A DNA stretch of 64,000 bases from an uncultured Sutterella sp. GTDB taxonomy: Bacteria; Pseudomonadota; Gammaproteobacteria; Burkholderiales; Burkholderiaceae_F. A program made the position numbers and the translations under genes. The notes beneath the pieces are model-generated. The model was given only the letters and a program-made list of their open reading frames with translations. It was not told the DNA's origin and did not search any database. This document shows positions 61,772 through 64,000 of the stretch, one piece after another. Positions within the stretch are counted from its first letter, which is position 1, and every line of letters begins with the position of its first letter. Location of the stretch: assembly GCA_937943605.1 (NCBI GenBank), contig CALEAW010000064.1:1-64000 (forward strand), in the 5' to 3' direction.

Positions 61772-62950
61772 ATGGCCAGCGAATATCTTTTTACTTCCGA
61801 ATCCGTCAGCGAAGGTCACCCCGACAAAGTCGCCGATCAAATCTCTGACGCCGTCCTTGATGCCTGTTTGGAACAGGATCCTATGAGCCGTGTTGCTGCC
61901 GAAACTCTTTGCACAACAGGCTTGGTCGTATTAGCAGGTGAAATTACCACAGGTGCCAATGTCGACTACATCGGCTTGACACGCGATGTACTCAAGCGCA
62001 TTGGCTATGACAACACCGAGTATGGTATCGACCATAAGGGCTGTTCCGTTTTAGTTGGCTACGACAAACAATCTCAGGACATTGCTCAAGGTGTTGACCG
62101 TGCTAGCGATGATGAACTCAACTTAGGCGCTGGTGACCAAGGATTAATGTTTGGTTATGCTTGTGACGAAACCCCAACGTTAATGCCAGCTCCTATTTAT
62201 TACGCTCACCGTCTCGTGGAACGCCAAAGTATCGTCCGTAAGAATGGCACATTGCCATTCCTTCGTCCAGACGCCAAGAGCCAAGTCACGCTCCGCTACA
62301 AAGATGGCGTACCTGTTGCTTGCGACACAATCGTTCTTTCTTCTCAGCACGCCCCAGAAATGTCTGACGGCAAAACTATGAAGCCTGAATTTATTGAGGC
62401 AGTTGTTGAGGAAATCATTCGTCCTGTCATGCCAACCGAATGGCTGCAAAATACGCGCTTCTTAATCAATCCGACGGGACGTTTTGTTGTCGGCGGTCCT
62501 CAGGGAGATTGTGGTTTAACAGGCCGTAAAATCATTGTTGACACTTATGGTGGTTATTGTCCGCACGGTGGTGGTGCTTTCTCTGGCAAGGATGCAACAA
62601 AGGTTGACCGTTCCGCTGCCTACGCTTGTCGCTACGTAGCCAAAAATATCGTTGCTGCTGGTTTAGCTCGTCAATGCCAGGTTCAAGTCGCCTATGCTAT
62701 TGGCGTAGCAGAACCTATGAATATCACTGTATTTACAAACGGTACGGGCATCATCCCCGATGACAAGATTGCCGAATTGGTGCGCGCACATTTCGATCTT
62801 CGTCCGCGTGGCATTATTCAGATGTTAGATCTTCGTCGTCCTATCTTCTCGAAGACAGCCGCCTATGGTCACTTCGGTCGTGAAGAGCCTGAATTTACAT
62901 GGGAAAAGACTGATAAAGCGACACAGTTACGCAATGCTGCCAACTTGTAA
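61772..62950 (+). CDS. metK: S-adenosylmethionine synthetase
   Basis: Makes SAM from methionine and ATP. 392 residues with the N-terminal FTSESVSEGHPDKVADQISD, the P-loop-like GGGAFSGKDATKVDRSAAY, and the C-terminal GHFGREEPEFTWEKTD. The ATG at 61772 has GGAG 8 nt upstream. Its product SAM feeds rlmI, rsmD and trmL in this window, and the MTA by-product links to mtnA. Confidence 0.97.
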   Translation: MASEYLFTSESVSEGHPDKVADQISDAVLDACLEQDPMSRVAAETLCTTGLVVLAGEITTGANVDYIGLTRDVLKRIGYDNTEYGIDHKGCSVLVGYDKQSQDIAQGVDRASDDELNLGAGDQGLMFGYACDETPTLMPAPIYYAHRLVERQSIVRKNGTLPFLRPDAKSQVTLRYKDGVPVACDTIVLSSQHAPEMSDGKTMKPEFIEAVVEEIIRPVMPTEWLQNTRFLINPTGRFVVGGPQGDCGLTGRKIIVDTYGGYCPHGGGAFSGKDATKVDRSAAYACRYVAKNIVAAGLARQCQVQVAYAIGVAEPMNITVFTNGTGIIPDDKIAELVRAHFDLRPRGIIQMLDLRRPIFSKTAAYGHFGREEPEFTWEKTDKATQLRNAANL

Positions 62951-62971
62951 GCCTTATCCTTAAAAACCTTT

Positions 62972-63006
62972 AAACCGGTTTGCTTACTGCAAACCGGTTC
63001 TTTTTT
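62972..63006 (+). terminator. Terminator of metK
   Basis: AAACCGGTTTGC and GCAAACCGGTT form a perfect 11-bp stem with a 5-nt loop, followed by C and six T residues. Confidence 0.93.
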
Positions 63007-63111
63007 GGGCGAAGCCATCATTTGCGCGTATTATTTAGGAATCTTTAATTTAAATAGAAGCACTCATCTCTTGAAAAGGTAAGTGATCCACCCTAACGGA
63101 AACATATTGAC

Positions 63112-64000
63112 ATGAAAAAGCGAGTTCTTACTGGCATTAATACTACTGGCACTTTGCATATTGGCAATTACGTCGGCGCAATCCGCCCTGCTATCCGCGA
63201 TAGCAAAAATCCAGATGTACAAAGTTTCTTTTTCATGGCAGACCTGCACGCACTAATTAAATGCCATGACCCAGATCGTATCGAACGTAGTCGTATGCAG
63301 ATCGCCGCCACTTGGCTCGCAGCAGGACTTGATCCAGATCGCGTTATTTTTTACCGCCAAAGCGACATCCCTGAAATTCCTGTGCTTAATTGGATGCTCA
63401 CTTGCTGTACCGCCAAAGGGCAAATGAATCGTGCACACGCCTATAAAGCTGCCACTGATGCATCCATCGCGGCAGGCAAGGATCCAGATGCAGATGTTTC
63501 AATGGGGTTATTTTGCTACCCCATCCTCATGGCCGCAGACATTCTCATGTTTAATGCCAATGAAGTCCCTGTTGGGCACGATCAATTACAACATCTTGAA
63601 ATGGCACGTGATGTAGCAACTCGCTTCAATTATTTATATGCCAAACCCGATGCTCCTTTCTTTACTTTACCTCAAGCCACAGGCGGTTCGGATATTGAAG
63701 TGCTCCCTGGCTTAGACGGAAGAAAAATGAGCAAGAGCTATAACAATGTTATTCCTTTGTTTGAAGGCGGTCGCAAAGCTTTAGATGAAGCAATTTCCCG
63801 TATCGTTACTGATAGTCGCTTACCTGGCGAACCGAAAGATCCAGATAGCACTTCTTTAACTGTTATCTTCGATGCTTTTGCAACGCCAGATGAATCTGAA
63901 GCATTTCGTAACGAACTACGTAACGGCTTGGGTTGGGGGGAAGCAAAAAAACGTTTAGCCGATCAAATTGATGCCGAAATCGGTCCCATGCGTCAACGTT
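63112..64000 (+). CDS. trpS: Tryptophanyl-tRNA synthetase (3' end cut by window edge)
   Basis: Class I synthetase; the first 296 codons are visible with no stop. The ATP-binding HIGH-type motif is LHIGN (16-20), followed by NYVGAIRP, the tryptophan pocket region FFFMADLHALI, and the KMSKS loop in GLDGRKMSKSYNN (about 201-213). The insertion between the two halves fits the longer TrpRS type. The start ATG at 63112 has no strong ribosome binding site. The C-terminal anticodon-binding part is outside the window. Confidence 0.95.
   Translation, partial: MKKRVLTGINTTGTLHIGNYVGAIRPAIRDSKNPDVQSFFFMADLHALIKCHDPDRIERSRMQIAATWLAAGLDPDRVIFYRQSDIPEIPVLNWMLTCCTAKGQMNRAHAYKAATDASIAAGKDPDADVSMGLFCYPILMAADILMFNANEVPVGHDQLQHLEMARDVATRFNYLYAKPDAPFFTLPQATGGSDIEVLPGLDGRKMSKSYNNVIPLFEGGRKALDEAISRIVTDSRLPGEPKDPDSTSLTVIFDAFATPDESEAFRNELRNGLGWGEAKKRLADQIDAEIGPMRQR

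Overview
The window is a stretch of bacterial chromosome made almost entirely of core genes. Gene order points to a betaproteobacterium of the order Burkholderiales: kdsD-kdsC-lptC-lptA-lptB-rpoN-ptsN-rapZ//mutY, TPR protein-lolB-ispE-tRNA-Gln-prs-rplY-pth-ychF, rsmD-coaD-ferredoxin, ftsY-ftsE-ftsX-rpoH, secB-rhodanese-envC-ctpA, slmA, cobW-dksA and metK//two LpxL-like acyltransferases-dapF. The moderate GC content and shortened operons (no hpf, no hprK, no grxC) suggest a host-adapted lineage such as Sutterellaceae. That placement is inference; no rRNA is present.

Layout. 1-5.8 kb: the end of a CpxA-like sensor kinase cut by the window edge, an EF-G-like GTPase, an FmdB zinc ribbon and aspS. 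5.8-9.5 kb (minus): mtnA, a class II aldolase, a small conserved protein, a BamE-like lipoprotein and an orphan phage-type primase. 9.6-13.1 kb: a PatZ-type acetyltransferase and a crotonase-fold protein that has lost its catalytic glutamates. 13.1-16.6 kb: a complete gltIJKL amino-acid ABC operon with a clear sigma-54 promoter and a consensus NtrC site upstream. 16.7-24.2 kb: Kdo and LPS transport genes, sigma-54 itself, PtsN, RapZ and convergent mutY. 24.3-33.7 kb: TPR protein, lolB, ispE, tRNA-Gln, prs, rplY, DEAD-box helicase, pth, DUF523 and ychF. 33.7-38.6 kb: a small XRE regulator, ahpC/ahpF and an AsmA protein. 38.6-45.7 kb: ferredoxin, coaD and rsmD (minus), then ftsY, ppx, ftsE, ftsX, rpoH and trmL. 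45.9-47.7 kb: a complete IS1634-family insertion sequence with terminal repeats and an intact 6-bp target duplication. 47.7-61.5 kb (mostly minus): orphan NarL-type regulator, secB, inactive rhodanese, envC-ctpA (plus), slmA, sppA, HAD nucleotidase, dksA, CobW GTPase, rlmI, dapF and two acyltransferases. 61.5-64 kb: metK behind a structured leader, then trpS, which runs off the edge.

How they work together. Envelope biogenesis dominates (kdsD/kdsC, lptCAB, lolB, LpxL-like acyltransferases, AsmA, EnvC, FtsEX). EnvC and FtsEX, encoded about 6 kb apart, belong to the same septal amidase-activation pathway. The sigma-54 gene lies about 7 kb from a promoter that it is predicted to read. The most noteworthy observations are the sigma-54/NtrC arrangement at gltI, the perfect operator-like palindrome on the ahpC promoter, structured leaders before metK and aspS, a possible small RNA next to the IS, the mtnA-aldolase pair, the orphan primase, and several enzymes with altered catalytic or ligand residues. 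No CRISPR array, prophage or obvious defence system was seen.
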